A DNA stretch of 64,000 nucleotides from contig NZ_CP075187.1 of assembly GCF_020510665.1 (NCBI RefSeq), positions 636,001-700,000 of the forward strand, read 5' to 3'. The notes under the pieces were generated by a model. It saw only the letters and a list, made by a program, of their open reading frames with translations. It searched no databases and had not been told where the DNA came from. Both the position numbers and the translations under genes were made by a program. This stretch comes from Dechloromonas denitrificans. GTDB taxonomy: Bacteria; Pseudomonadota; Gammaproteobacteria; Burkholderiales; Rhodocyclaceae. Below are positions 18,924 to 28,328 of this stretch, one piece after another (the stretch's first letter is position 1; each line of letters starts with the position of its first letter).

Positions 18924-19516
18924 TATTTGGCCTCCTTGGCTTTGGCGGCAGCGATGGCGGCAGCCAGTTCTTCTTCGGGCGTCGGACCCTTTTCCTTGTT
19001 GTTCGGGTCTTCGATCAGGCCTGCCAGGAAGGCGATGCGCTTGATCAGTTCGGACACCCCTTGCAGGGCCAGCAGGGCAAAGCCGATCGGCAGAAGGATC
19101 TTGACCGGCCAGCGCAGCAGGCCACCGGCATTGGCCGACATTTCATTGATCTTCATCGAGTCGGCAACTAGCGGGATCGACAGCCAGAGCACCAGAACAA
19201 CCATCGGCAGCAGGAAGAAAATGGTGCCGATAATGTCGATTACAGCGAGACCGCGCGGCGAAAGTTTGCCCGAGAGTACGTCGATGCGAACGTGTTCGTT
19301 GCGTTGCAGGGTGTAGGGCGAGCAGAGCAGGAAGACAGCAGCAAACAGGTACCACTGGATTTCCAGCAAGCCGTTCGAACTGTAGTTGAAAGTGAAACGA
19401 ATCACGGCATTGCTGGCGCTGATGATGGTCATCACCAGCACCAGCCAGAATGCACCTTTGCCGACGCGCTCGATGAGTCTGTCGATAAGCTGCGATAGCT
19501 TGAGCAGAAGGGTCAC
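18923..19516 (-). CDS. dctQ: TRAP transporter small permease (DctQ family)
   Basis: A 197-aa four-helix membrane protein, the small TRAP subunit. Helices are visible near residues 20-40, 50-72, 95-118 and 140-160, and a charged C-terminal tail follows. The start is GTG at 19516 with AGGAGG nine bases upstream; a much longer open frame exists upstream but lacks any similarity. First gene of dctQ-dctM. Works with the binding protein at 15556-16644. Confidence 0.9.
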   Translation of the reverse strand: MTLLLKLSQLIDRLIERVGKGAFWLVLVMTIISASNAVIRFTFNYSSNGLLEIQWYLFAAVFLLCSPYTLQRNEHVRIDVLSGKLSPRGLAVIDIIGTIFFLLPMVVLVLWLSIPLVADSMKINEMSANAGGLLRWPVKILLPIGFALLALQGVSELIKRIAFLAGLIEDPNNKEKGPTPEEELAAAIAAAKAKEAK

Positions 19517-19618
19517 GAAAAGTCCTCCTCGGGTTGATAAAATGCCGGCTTCTGAAATGTCCGGGGTCAATGGAAAATCCCACTGACTGAAATTTACAAC
19601 GAAGGGAGTCGTTGATCC

Positions 19619-20275
19619 ATGGTGGAAATCCCTACAAATCAGCCTACCCGGATTTGTCTTGTCCGGCACGGCGAAACCGAGTGGAATGCCGAGCGACGGA
19701 TTCAGGGGCAAATCGATATCGGCTTGAATCAAACCGGCATGCGCCAGGCGGAGGCCGCAGGGCGGTGGCTAGGCTCGGCCGGTATCTCCGCGCTTTATAG
19801 CAGCGACCTCAAGCGTGCGCGTACGACAGCGGAGGCGATCGGCGCACATCTGGGGCTTGTCCCGACGCTGCTGCCGGAAATGCGTGAGCGACGCTACGGT
19901 GTGTTCGAAGGTTTGACCTATGCCGAGGCGCAGGCACGATTCCCGGATGGCTATGCCGCGTTCGAAGGGCGTAACGCCGATTACAACTTCGAAAACGGGG
20001 AGAGTCTGCGCGAGATGTATGCCCGCGTCACCGGCAAGCTGGTCGAGATTGCTGCGGCGCATGTCGGGCAAGAAGTCGTCATCGTGTTGCATGGCGGCGT
20101 ACTCGACATCATCAACCGATTTGTTCGGGGGCGAGGCTTGGACGTCCAGCGTGACTTTCTCATTCCGAACGCGGGTTTGAACTGGATTGCCACGGTCGAC
20201 GGCCATTGGCACATCGAAACCTGGGGCGAAACCGGGCATCTTGAAGCCGGTGCCCTTGATGAACTCCCGTCGTGA
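19619..20275 (+). CDS. Histidine phosphatase family protein (phosphoglycerate-mutase-like)
   Basis: A 218-aa enzyme of the branch-1 histidine phosphatase family. The catalytic RHGE motif is in CLVRHGETEWNAERRIQGQ, the second arginine in SDLKRARTTAEAIG, and the second histidine in VIVLHGGVLDII. This family includes GpmB, CobC and other phosphatases, and sequence alone does not separate them. GGGAG upstream supports the ATG. It precedes glyA by 39 bp on the same strand. Confidence 0.88.
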   Translation: MVEIPTNQPTRICLVRHGETEWNAERRIQGQIDIGLNQTGMRQAEAAGRWLGSAGISALYSSDLKRARTTAEAIGAHLGLVPTLLPEMRERRYGVFEGLTYAEAQARFPDGYAAFEGRNADYNFENGESLREMYARVTGKLVEIAAAHVGQEVVIVLHGGVLDIINRFVRGRGLDVQRDFLIPNAGLNWIATVDGHWHIETWGETGHLEAGALDELPS

Positions 20276-20314
20276 TAAAATTCCTGCCCTTTTCAATGGC
20301 TTGAGGCAATCCCC

Positions 20315-21565
20315 ATGTTTTCCGCGAAAGATACCCTCGCAAAAGTTGATTCCGAACTCTGGCAGGCCGTCCAGGCAGAAGTCCAGCGCCAGGAAGACCA
20401 CATCGAACTGATCGCGTCTGAAAACTACGTGAGCAAGGCCGTGATGGAAGCCCAAGGCTCCCAGCTGACCAACAAGTACGCCGAAGGCTATCCGGGTAAG
20501 CGCTACTACGGTGGCTGCGAGCACGTTGACGTCGCCGAGCAGATCGCCATCGATCGCATCAAGTCACTGTTCGGTGCCGATGCCGCCAATGTCCAGCCGA
20601 ACTCCGGTTCGCAGGCCAACCAGGCCGTGCTGATGGCTTTCTGCAAGCCGGGCGACACGATCATGGGCATGAGCCTGGCCGAAGGCGGTCACCTGACCCA
20701 CGGCATGCCGCTCAATATGTCCGGCAAGTGGTTCAACGTCGTTTCCTACGGCCTGAACGAAAAGGAAGAAATCGACTACGACAAGATGGAAGCGCTGGCC
20801 CGCGAGCACAAGCCGCGCCTGATCGTCGCTGGCGCCTCGGCTTACGCCCTGCGCATCGATTTCGAGCGTTTTGCCAAGATTGCCAAGGAAGTCGGCGCCA
20901 TTTTCTGGGTCGACATGGCCCACTATGCCGGCTTGATCGCTGCTGGCTTCTACCCGAACCCGGTGCCGTTCGCCGATGTCGTCACCACCACCACCCACAA
21001 GACCCTGCGTGGTCCGCGCGGCGGCGTGGTGCTGATGAAGGCCGAGCATGAGAAAGCGATCAATTCCGCCATCTTCCCGGGCCTGCAAGGTGGTCCGCTG
21101 ATGCACGTCATCGCAGCCAAGGCTGTTGCTTTCAAGGAAGCCGCTACGCCGGAGTTCAAGGATTACCAGGAACAGGTCATCAACAACGCCCGCGTCATGG
21201 CGCGTGTGTTGGGCGAAGAGCGCGGTCTGCGCATTGTTTCCGGTCGCACTGAAAGCCACGTTTTTCTGGTCGACCTGCGTTCCAAGAACATCACCGGCAA
21301 GGAAGCCGAAGCTGCGCTGGGTCGTGCCCACATCACGGTCAACAAGAACGGCATCCCGAACGATCCGCAGAAGCCGTTTGTTACCTCTGGTATCCGTATC
21401 GGTTCGCCGGCCATGACGACGCGTGGTTTCACCGAGATCGAAGCTGAGCAGATTGCTCACCTGATCGCCGACGTGCTCGATGCGCCGAACGATGAGGCGG
21501 TGGCAGCAACGGTTCGTGCCAAGGCGGCCGAGCTGTGCAAGCGCTTCCCGGTCTACGGGGCGTAA
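20315..21565 (+). CDS. glyA: Serine hydroxymethyltransferase
   Basis: A 416-aa PLP enzyme converting serine and tetrahydrofolate to glycine and methylene-tetrahydrofolate, the one-carbon donor for ThyA. The N-terminal [25 protein letters not shown] segment and the PLP-lysine motif [16 protein letters not shown] are exact family features. It leads glyA-nrdR-ribD, an arrangement common in proteobacteria. Confidence 0.98.
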   Translation: MFSAKDTLAKVDSELWQAVQAEVQRQEDHIELIASENYVSKAVMEAQGSQLTNKYAEGYPGKRYYGGCEHVDVAEQIAIDRIKSLFGADAANVQPNSGSQANQAVLMAFCKPGDTIMGMSLAEGGHLTHGMPLNMSGKWFNVVSYGLNEKEEIDYDKMEALAREHKPRLIVAGASAYALRIDFERFAKIAKEVGAIFWVDMAHYAGLIAAGFYPNPVPFADVVTTTTHKTLRGPRGGVVLMKAEHEKAINSAIFPGLQGGPLMHVIAAKAVAFKEAATPEFKDYQEQVINNARVMARVLGEERGLRIVSGRTESHVFLVDLRSKNITGKEAEAALGRAHITVNKNGIPNDPQKPFVTSGIRIGSPAMTTRGFTEIEAEQIAHLIADVLDAPNDEAVAATVRAKAAELCKRFPVYGA

Positions 21566-21571
21566 GCAGCC

Positions 21572-22036
21572 GTGAAATGCCCTTTCTGCGGTGCTGATGA
21601 AACGGCGGTCGCTGATACCCGTCTCAATGACGAAGGCGATCTCGTTCGTCGCCGCAGGAAGTGCAATGTTTGCGACAAACGCTTTACAACCTACGAGCGG
21701 GCGGAAATCCGCTTGCCGCAGGTGGTCAAGAAGAATGGTTCGCGCACAGAGTTCAGTCGCGACAAGCTGCGCGCCAGCCTGGAGCTGGCGTTGCGCAAGC
21801 GTCCGGTGTCGACCGATTCGGTTGATGCGGCGATTGCTGAAATCGAAGAAAAACTGCTGACGGCCGGTGAGCGTGAAATTACCTCGCAACAGGTCGGTGA
21901 ATTGGTCATGCGCGAGCTGAAGAAGCTCGACAAGGTGGCTTATATTCGCTTTGCCTCGGTTTATCGCAACTTCGAAGACGTGGATGCCTTTTCCCGGGCT
22001 ATCCGCGAAGTTTCTCCCAACGAAAAGAAAAAATGA
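21572..22036 (+). CDS. nrdR: Transcriptional repressor NrdR
   Basis: A 154-aa repressor of ribonucleotide reductase genes. The zinc ribbon has MKCPFCG and [15 protein letters not shown]; an ATP-cone domain follows (about 49-139). Start is GTG at 21572, six bases after the glyA stop, because it gives the invariant MKCPFCG start. The stop overlaps the ribD ATG by four bases (ATGA). Confidence 0.97.
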   Translation: MKCPFCGADETAVADTRLNDEGDLVRRRRKCNVCDKRFTTYERAEIRLPQVVKKNGSRTEFSRDKLRASLELALRKRPVSTDSVDAAIAEIEEKLLTAGEREITSQQVGELVMRELKKLDKVAYIRFASVYRNFEDVDAFSRAIREVSPNEKKK

Positions 22037-23121
22037 GTTTTTCTGCCGTCGACCACGGCAACATGGCCCGTGCGCTCCAATTGGCCGAGCAGGGCTTGTG
22101 GACGACTTCGCCCAATCCGCGTGTTGGCTGCGTGCTGGTGCGCGATGGTCTGATTGTCGGTGAAGGCTGGCATCAAAAGGCCGGTGAGCCGCACGCCGAA
22201 GTGCATGCCTTGCGCGCCGCTGGCGACAAGGCGCGCGGTGCGACGGCCTATGTCACGCTTGAACCGTGCAGTCATTACGGGCGTACCCCGCCGTGCGCCG
22301 AGGCGCTGATCGCCGCGGGCGTGTCGCGCGTGGTGGCGGCGATGACCGATCCGAATCCGCTGGTTGCCGGCAAGGGCCTGGCCATGTTGCAGGCAGCAGG
22401 CATCGAAACGGCGAGCGGCCTGCTGGAAAACGAGGCGCGCGAACTCAATATCGGTTTTGTCTCGCGCATGACGCGTGGCCGGCCGTGGTTGCGCCTCAAG
22501 GCGGCGGCTAGTCTGGATGGCAAGACAGCGTTGAATAACGGCGTCAGCCAGTGGATTACCGGGCCGGAAGCGCGGCGTGACGGACATTGCTGGCGGGCCA
22601 GGGCATGTGCCATCCTGACGGGCATCGGTACGGTGCGCGATGACGATCCGCAACTCAATGTGCGAGAGGTGGCAACGACGCGTCAGCCCTTGCGGGTGAT
22701 TGTTGATAGTCGTCTGGAAATATCGCTTGCGGCGCGTATTCTGCAAGGCGGCGCGGTGCTTGTGGCTGGCGCGGTCGATAATCCGGAAAAAGCAGCTTTG
22801 CTGCGGTCGACCGGGGCAGAAGTCGTGATTTTGCCCAATCCGGCAGGCAAGGTTGAGCTGAAGGCCTTGCTTGAAGAGCTGGGGCGACGCGGCATCAACG
22901 AGGTGCACGCCGAGGCGGGCTTCAAACTCAACGGGTCCCTGGTGCGCGAAGGCTTGGTCGATGAGCTGCTGCTTTACCTGGCGCCCTGTCTGATTGGCGA
23001 TGCAGCCAGCGGCCTGTTCAACTTGCCGGAATTGACTAGCCTGAGCGGCAAACGCTTGCTGCAGGTGCGCGATCTGCGTCAGCTTGGCGAAGATATTCGC
23101 CTGATCGCACGTTTCCGCTAG
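22033..23121 (+). CDS. ribD: Bifunctional riboflavin deaminase/reductase RibD
   Basis: A 362-aa bifunctional enzyme for the second and third steps of riboflavin synthesis. The N-terminal deaminase has zinc ligands in PHAEVHAL and [13 protein letters not shown]. The reductase domain starts at about 150 ([24 protein letters not shown]). It ends DIRLIARFR. Its last 86 bases overlap the 3' end of the convergent moeB gene. No FMN riboswitch is visible upstream. Confidence 0.96.
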   Translation: MSFSAVDHGNMARALQLAEQGLWTTSPNPRVGCVLVRDGLIVGEGWHQKAGEPHAEVHALRAAGDKARGATAYVTLEPCSHYGRTPPCAEALIAAGVSRVVAAMTDPNPLVAGKGLAMLQAAGIETASGLLENEARELNIGFVSRMTRGRPWLRLKAAASLDGKTALNNGVSQWITGPEARRDGHCWRARACAILTGIGTVRDDDPQLNVREVATTRQPLRVIVDSRLEISLAARILQGGAVLVAGAVDNPEKAALLRSTGAEVVILPNPAGKVELKALLEELGRRGINEVHAEAGFKLNGSLVREGLVDELLLYLAPCLIGDAASGLFNLPELTSLSGKRLLQVRDLRQLGEDIRLIARFR

Positions 23122-23863
23122 GGCCGCAAACAGCGCAGGCGGCATCCTGCTTGAACTTGATGGTGCGCCATTCCATATCCAGTGCGTCGAGCAGCAGCAA
23201 GCGACCGCCTAGCGTCTGGCCGATGCCGGCTGCCAGTTTGAGTGCTTCGGCAGCCTGCATGGTGCCGATGATCCCGGTGAGCGGCGCAAAGACTCCCATG
23301 ATGGCGCAGCGGGTTTCGTCAACATCTTCCCCTTCCGGGAAGAGGCAGTGATAACACGGTGCATCGTCACTTCTCAGGTCGTAGACGCTGATCTGCCCGT
23401 CAAAACGGATGGCAGCACCTGAAACAAGTGGTTTCCTGTGGTGTACGCAGGCGCGATTGATCGCGTGGCGTGTGGCGAAATTGTCGGTGCAGTCGAGCAC
23501 GATGTCAGCCTTGGCCACAAGGTTGTCCAGATCGCTGCCTGACAGACGCTGCTTGAGGGGAACGATCTCGATCTCGGGATTGATTGCCGTCAGCGCCTCT
23601 TGTCCAGAGCGTACTTTGTCGGTGCCGACACGGGCCTGGGTGTGCATGATCTGCCGTTGCAGGTTGGTGAAATCAACCGTGTCGTCATCAACCAGAGTGA
23701 TTTTTCCAATCCCGGCAGAGGCGAGATAAAGGGCGGCGGGTGAGCCTAAGCCGCCAGCGCCGATGATCAGGACGTGGCTGGCAAGAATACGGGCTTGTCC
23801 ATCTATGCCGATGGCATCAAGCAGGATGTGGCGGCTGTAGCGGAGAAGTTGGTTGTCGTTCAT
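23036..23863 (-). CDS. moeB: MoeB/ThiF-family adenylyltransferase (E1-like)
   Basis: A 275-aa enzyme that adenylylates the C-terminal glycine of MoaD (or ThiS) for sulfur transfer. It has the nucleotide loop IIGAGGLGSPAALYLASAGIG, the R-finger region DFTNLQRQI and zinc cysteines CYHC and CAVCG. The start at 23863 (MNDNQLLRYSRHILLD) fits the family. After the last zinc pair the protein continues about 27 residues that are antisense to the end of ribD and have no family similarity, so the tail probably arose when an earlier stop was lost. Confidence 0.93.
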   Translation of the reverse strand: MNDNQLLRYSRHILLDAIGIDGQARILASHVLIIGAGGLGSPAALYLASAGIGKITLVDDDTVDFTNLQRQIMHTQARVGTDKVRSGQEALTAINPEIEIVPLKQRLSGSDLDNLVAKADIVLDCTDNFATRHAINRACVHHRKPLVSGAAIRFDGQISVYDLRSDDAPCYHCLFPEGEDVDETRCAIMGVFAPLTGIIGTMQAAEALKLAAGIGQTLGGRLLLLDALDMEWRTIKFKQDAACAVCGPSGNVRSGEYLRQADADRAPAASVCRSG

Positions 23864-23923
23864 TCGTGCTTGCGTGAAGGGGCTTTCCACCTGCCGACTT
23901 GCGCCGACACGAGGCATCCCGTT

Positions 23924-24328
23924 CTATTTATATTCCCGCCACTCCGGCGGCGTGTCGTCGTGGTCGCCGTGCGGGTGATGCTCCCAAGCCTTGACGTAGG
24001 CTTCCTGCGAGGAGCGCTTGATGCGCCGCTCGGGGGCGCCAATGTTATGTAGCTGAGTATCTTCGACGTAGTGGATGAGCGCACGCGTCAGCTTGCTCAT
24101 CAAGGTGTTGTCGAGGTGGAAACCCTTGTCTTCCAGGTGGCCTTCAAGCTCTTCCAGCGTATGTTGGGTCAGCTCGTAGCTGACGCCGACCACCCGTTTT
24201 TCATGTTTTGGTTCGACGGCAACCTCATCGAGAGTCAGCAGGTCGTCAGCCGCTTCCGGCACTTGGCCGGGGGGGAATTTTGCAAACAGGATTTCGCGCT
24301 TTTTCTTGAGATCCGCGTTAGTCATCAT
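23924..24328 (-). CDS. Conserved-looking hypothetical protein
   Basis: A 134-aa hydrophilic protein with no signal peptide, no membrane segment and no motif I recognise. It has an N-terminal Lys-rich helix, an acidic centre and a His/Pro-rich end (HHPHGDHDDTPPEWREYK) that might bind metal. It lies 17 bp behind ctpA and 60 bp ahead of moeB on the same strand, and codon use matches its neighbours, so it is likely a real gene of the envC-ctpA-moeB unit. Confidence 0.7.
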   Translation of the reverse strand: MMTNADLKKKREILFAKFPPGQVPEAADDLLTLDEVAVEPKHEKRVVGVSYELTQHTLEELEGHLEDKGFHLDNTLMSKLTRALIHYVEDTQLHNIGAPERRIKRSSQEAYVKAWEHHPHGDHDDTPPEWREYK

Positions 24329-24345
24329 CCCTCCCGGTGGCTGAA

Positions 24346-25773
24346 TTACTGAGCCTTATTTTGCATGATCTGAAGCCCCTTGAGAAGATTCAGGGCTTGC
24401 TGGAACTGATAGTCGGTCTTCGAGGCATATTCCAGGCGGGGCGGCATGTCCTCGTCGCTCTCGTCCTTGCTGCTCTTGTCCTTGGTCGTCTTGGCCGGGG
24501 CTTTTTGCTGGAGCTTGGGTTCCGGCTTGGCCACTTCCTTGGGCGTCTCTTTTTCCTTGTCGTTGATCAGGTGACGGTCAAGGTCTGCTTCGCGGATACG
24601 CATGCCGCCGCCACTGCCGTTCGCGGTTTCTTCAACGAGGATGTCGGGAACAATGCCCTTGGCTTGGATCGAACGGCCATCCGGCGTGTAGTAACGCGCC
24701 GTGGTGAGCTTGATCGCCGTGTTGCCCGGCAGCGGCAGGACTGACTGGACCGAGCCCTTGCCGAAGGTCTGCGTGCCGAGGATGACTGCACGTTTGTGGT
24801 CCTGCAGTGCGCCGGCAACAATCTCAGAGGCCGAAGCCGAGCCGCTGTTGACCAGAACAACCATGGCTACTTTTTTGGCCTCGACCGGCATCACCTTGAG
24901 CGGGTCTTCCTTGCCGCCGCGCAGATAGTCCTGCGGACGGGCCCGGAACTCCTGCTTGGCGTCGGGAGTGCGGCCGTCTGTCGAGACGATTTTGACATCG
25001 GGTGGCAGGAAGGCTGCAGAGACGCCAATGGCGCTGTTCAGCAAACCACCCGGATCATTGCGCAAATCGAGGACCAGGCCTTGCAGCTTGTTGCCGTTTT
25101 CCTTGTACAGGCCGGCAACGTGACGGGCGATATCCGCCGTTGTGTTTTCCTGGAACTGGGTGATGCGTACCCAGCCATAGCCCGGCTCAACCAGTTTCGA
25201 CTTGACGCTCTGGACCTTGATGACTTCGCGGATCAGCGTGACTTCGATCGGCTTGGTTTCGCCTTTGCGCAAAATCGAAATTTTGAGCGGTGTTTTCGGC
25301 TTGCCACGCATTTTCTTTACGGCTTCGGCCAGGGTCAGGCCCTTGACCGGGGTGTCATCGAGTTTGAAGATCAGGTCGCCCGCTTTCAGGCCGGCCCGGT
25401 AAGCCGGTGTATCTTCGATGGGGGAAACCACCTTGACCAGGCCGTCTTCCATGCCGACTTCGATGCCCAGCCCCCCGAATTCGCCTTGAGTGCCGACCTG
25501 GAGATCCTTGAATGCGTCGGCATCAAGGTAGGTGGAGTGTGGGTCGAGGTTGGAAAGCATGCCGGAAATGGCATTGGTGATCATCTTCTTGTCTTCGACC
25601 GGCTCGACATAGCCTTGCTTGATTGCGCTGTACACCTCCGCAAAGGTGCGCAATTCGTCGATCGGCAAGCCTGCTTTACTCTCCTTGTCGGCGAAGGCCG
25701 GGAGATTCAGGCTGATGAGTGCGCCGGCGACAAAGGCGCCCGCAACCAAACTGATTGTTTTCGTTTTGCTCAT
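24346..25773 (-). CDS. ctpA: S41-family C-terminal processing protease
   Basis: A 475-aa periplasmic serine protease. Residues 1-29 form a signal peptide ending PAFA. A PDZ domain lies at about 85-165, then the S41 catalytic domain with the Ser in VNSGSASASEIVAGAL and the Lys in GTQTFGKGSVQ. The C-terminal 90 residues are charged (Lys/Glu/Pro). The ATG at 25773 overlaps the TGA of envC in an ATGA, so the pair is translationally coupled. CtpA and EnvC-type proteins often act together in cell-wall remodelling. Confidence 0.93.
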   Translation of the reverse strand: MSKTKTISLVAGAFVAGALISLNLPAFADKESKAGLPIDELRTFAEVYSAIKQGYVEPVEDKKMITNAISGMLSNLDPHSTYLDADAFKDLQVGTQGEFGGLGIEVGMEDGLVKVVSPIEDTPAYRAGLKAGDLIFKLDDTPVKGLTLAEAVKKMRGKPKTPLKISILRKGETKPIEVTLIREVIKVQSVKSKLVEPGYGWVRITQFQENTTADIARHVAGLYKENGNKLQGLVLDLRNDPGGLLNSAIGVSAAFLPPDVKIVSTDGRTPDAKQEFRARPQDYLRGGKEDPLKVMPVEAKKVAMVVLVNSGSASASEIVAGALQDHKRAVILGTQTFGKGSVQSVLPLPGNTAIKLTTARYYTPDGRSIQAKGIVPDILVEETANGSGGGMRIREADLDRHLINDKEKETPKEVAKPEPKLQQKAPAKTTKDKSSKDESDEDMPPRLEYASKTDYQFQQALNLLKGLQIMQNKAQ

Positions 25774-27203
25774 TTCAAACTGGCCCATTTCATCGGGTCG
25801 ATCGGTTGCCCTTGGTGGCGGAGTTCAAAGTATAAACCGGATTCCGGGTTGCCTCCGCTGTTGCCTGCGGTGGCGATGGTTTCTCCGCCCTTGATGTTCT
25901 GGCCGACCTGTTTGAGCAAGGACTCGTTGTTGCCATAGATCGAGAGGTAGGCATCGCCGTGGTCGACGATTAGGATATTGCCAAAACCGCGCATCCAGTC
26001 GGCAAAGACCACGCGGCCGCTGGCCACGGCCTTGACTTCGCTGCCGCCAGCGGCACGAATGAAGAGTCCGCGCCAGGTGCCGCCGCCATCGCGCGGCGAG
26101 CCGAAGCGGCCGCTGACCGTGCCGCGCACAGGCAGGCGGAGGCTGCCTTTCTGGCGGGCAAAATTACCGTTGCTGGCAACCGGTTCGTAGTTGTTTTCGG
26201 CTTCGACGGGTTTCTGGCGTGGCGCTTCGGCGGTTTCTTCTCTGCGGGGCGGGGTTTTCGATTCCGGCTCGGTACGCTGTTTTGCTTTTTGGCGCGCCGC
26301 CTCGGCTATTTTTGCTGCCTCCGCCGCGCGAGCCGCTTCTGCTGCCTTGGCGGCCTGTGCGGCGAGTATTTTCGACAGTCGGTCGATCAGGCTGGTCAGG
26401 CGTTTTTCATTCTGCTGAAGATTGCCGATTTCCTTGCGCTGGGCGGCTACCTTGTCCGATATCTGGGCGTGCAGACGTTTGCGCTCTTCGCGCTGCTTGT
26501 TGAGTTCGGCGACGCGAACCTGTTGCTGTGCTTCAACTTCTTTCAGTTCTGCCGCTTGTTCCTTGGCATCTGCTGCCAGGGCGCGCTTCTTGTCGAGTGT
26601 GGCGTTGATCTCGCCCATCAACTCGGCCCGGGTCAAGGCAATGGCCGAAAAATAATGGAGATCGCGCGCGACCTGGTTGGGGTCGTCGCCGTTGAGCAGT
26701 AGCTGGAGAGAGTCCGGGGTGCCGCGCAGGTATTGCTTGTAGAGCAGCTTTTCGAGCTGGCTTTGTTGCTGGTTGAGTGTGACTGCCAGTTCCTTTGACT
26801 GCTGCTCAAGGTTTTCGAGTCTCTTTTGCAGTCGACCGCGCTGGTCGGTCAGTTCGTGAAGCTCGCGTTGCAGCCGGGATATCTGGCGTTCGGATTCGCG
26901 CAGGCGATCAGCAGCGTCTGCCTTGTTTTCTTCACTGGTGTTGAGGTCCTTGCGCAGTCCCTCGATCCTGCCGCGCAGTTCGCCAAGGTCGGCCTGACGC
27001 TCGGCGATTTCAGGCGTGGCGGTCGGCGATGGCGCGGCTTTCTTGGCAGCATGGGCTGGCGTCAGGGTCAGTGCCGACAAGGCCAGAACGCATGTCGCTG
27101 CAGCACGCAGCGCCGGGGCGCAAATGGAGATTTTTTTCGGCAAATATTTCAACGGCCTTGGGTGGGTGTCTGGGGCGGGCGAAGCGAACGAATTTGCACG
27201 CAC
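25770..27203 (-). CDS. envC: Murein hydrolase activator EnvC-like protein (degenerate M23)
   Basis: A 477-aa exported protein. After a signal peptide (ending TPAHAA near residue 53) there is a long coiled coil (about 60-290) with Ala/Lys repeats, then a LytM/M23 domain. The first zinc histidine of active M23 enzymes is missing (GTWRGLFIRA where HxGxD is expected), as in EnvC, which activates amidases rather than cutting peptidoglycan itself. The start is GTG at 27203 with AGGGA eight bases upstream; this gives a longer than usual leader, so a later start is possible. Confidence 0.9.
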   Translation of the reverse strand: MRANSFASPAPDTHPRPLKYLPKKISICAPALRAAATCVLALSALTLTPAHAAKKAAPSPTATPEIAERQADLGELRGRIEGLRKDLNTSEENKADAADRLRESERQISRLQRELHELTDQRGRLQKRLENLEQQSKELAVTLNQQQSQLEKLLYKQYLRGTPDSLQLLLNGDDPNQVARDLHYFSAIALTRAELMGEINATLDKKRALAADAKEQAAELKEVEAQQQVRVAELNKQREERKRLHAQISDKVAAQRKEIGNLQQNEKRLTSLIDRLSKILAAQAAKAAEAARAAEAAKIAEAARQKAKQRTEPESKTPPRREETAEAPRQKPVEAENNYEPVASNGNFARQKGSLRLPVRGTVSGRFGSPRDGGGTWRGLFIRAAGGSEVKAVASGRVVFADWMRGFGNILIVDHGDAYLSIYGNNESLLKQVGQNIKGGETIATAGNSGGNPESGLYFELRHQGQPIDPMKWASLK

Positions 27204-27247
27204 GGATTTCCCTGATTGATGTTGATTAAGGTCGGCGAAACCGAAAC

Positions 27248-27262
27248 CATTATTTTATAATG
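27248..27262 (+). promoter_or_regulatory. Inverted repeat over a -10 box, likely ArsR operator
   Basis: CATTAT-TTT-ATAATG is a perfect inverted repeat with 6-base arms. It contains TATAAT (27256-27261), a consensus -10 box for the downstream arsR-type gene at 27291. ArsR-family repressors typically bind such AT-rich repeats on their own promoter, so autoregulation is inferred. Confidence 0.5.
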
Positions 27263-27290
27263 ATCCATTCACCGATAACGAGGTTTTATC

Positions 27291-27608
27291 TTGGAAGCTC
27301 CTTCCGTCAATCTGATCGACAAGCAGGAACACATCGAAATGGCTGCGCGTGCGCTCAAAGCCATCGCGCATCCGCTGCGTCTGAAAATTCTGTGTGTCCT
27401 GGGGGATCAGGAAGCCTGTGTGCAGGAGATCGTCGAAGCGGTCGGAACCTCGCAAAGCAATATTTCCCAGCATCTGGCGATTTTGCGTGAGAAGGGCGTT
27501 TTGTTGACGCGCAAGGATGCGAATCGTGTTTTTTATCGGGTAGGCGATCAGCGTACCCTGCAGCTCGTCGGTATGATGCGCGAAGTGTTTTGTGGTGTAG
27601 AGGAATAG
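27291..27608 (+). CDS. ArsR-family regulator, possible persulfide sensor
   Basis: A 105-aa winged-helix repressor (recognition helix TSQSNISQHLAILREKG). Three cysteines are present: C35 and C43 in LKILCVLGDQEACVQ, and C101 in MREVFCG. C35 and C101 are 66 residues apart and sit where the SqrR/BigR group has its sulfide/persulfide-sensing pair (recollected as C41 and C107). A rhodanese gene follows after 4 bp, which fits such a sensor. The start is TTG at 27291; an ATG at 27339 would truncate the first helix. Confidence 0.8.
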   Translation: MEAPSVNLIDKQEHIEMAARALKAIAHPLRLKILCVLGDQEACVQEIVEAVGTSQSNISQHLAILREKGVLLTRKDANRVFYRVGDQRTLQLVGMMREVFCGVEE

Positions 27609-27612
27609 TTGA

Positions 27613-28038
27613 ATGCCGATGGATTTTATTAATCAGAATATCCTGCTCATTTCGCTGGTGGCCATGAGCGCCTTTGGTTTGCTCATGCCCTTGCTCAAGG
27701 GGCGTCGCGCCAACGAGTTGAGTCCCGCCGAGGCGACCCAGCTGATCAATCGGGAAGATGCGCATATCGTCGATGTGCGCGAGGCTGATGAATTTGCTGC
27801 CGGCCACTTGCCGGAAGCCAGGCACATTCCGCTGGCCAAACTGGCTGAGCGGGCCGGCGAGCTCGAAAAATTCAAGGACAAGCCGCTCATCATTTGCTGT
27901 GCCGCCGGTATGCGTTCGGCCAAAGGGTGTGGCGAACTGGGCAAGCTTGGTTTTGCCAAGGTGTACAGCCTGGCAGGTGGGGTTGATGCCTGGGTGGGCG
28001 CCGGTTACCCGGTCAAGAAGGGTAACCGCAACAAATGA
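27613..28038 (+). CDS. Membrane-anchored rhodanese-like protein
   Basis: A 141-aa protein with one N-terminal membrane helix (about 8-28) and a single rhodanese domain. The active-site loop is CCAAGMRSAKGCG with the persulfide-carrying cysteine at the start of the CxxGxR loop. It resembles YibN. It overlaps grxC by four bases (ATGA) and shares an operon with an ArsR regulator, glutaredoxin, secB and gpsA. Confidence 0.92.
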   Translation: MPMDFINQNILLISLVAMSAFGLLMPLLKGRRANELSPAEATQLINREDAHIVDVREADEFAAGHLPEARHIPLAKLAERAGELEKFKDKPLIICCAAGMRSAKGCGELGKLGFAKVYSLAGGVDAWVGAGYPVKKGNRNK

Positions 28039-28295
28039 GTGCGCATGTCCTGATGTATACGACCGCTGTTTGTCCTTACTGCGTGCGAGCCAAGCAATTG
28101 CTGGCGGCACGGGGTGTGACGGGCATCGAAGAGGTTCGGGTTGATCTCGATCCGGCGCGTCGCGAGGAAATGATGCAGCGCACGCAGCGGCGTACCGTGC
28201 CGCAAATTTATATTGGCGAGACGCATGTCGGTGGTTGTGACGACCTGATTGCGCTCGATGCGGCAGGCAAGCTCAAACCCTTGCTTGGCGCCTGA
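28035..28295 (+). CDS. grxC: Glutaredoxin 3
   Basis: An 86-aa thiol oxidoreductase with the dithiol active site CPYC (TTAVCPYCVRAKQLL), the cis-proline in RTVPQIYI and the glutathione-binding GGCDDLIAL. Length and motifs are those of GrxC. It starts within the stop codon of the rhodanese gene. Confidence 0.95.
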   Translation: MSAHVLMYTTAVCPYCVRAKQLLAARGVTGIEEVRVDLDPARREEMMQRTQRRTVPQIYIGETHVGGCDDLIALDAAGKLKPLLGA

Positions 28296-28328
28296 ACCCG
28301 ATAACCATTAATTTACTGAAAGAAAATC

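Noticed and set aside
22033..22033. FMN or other riboswitch upstream of ribD
   Set aside because: ribD overlaps nrdR by four bases; there is no untranslated leader.
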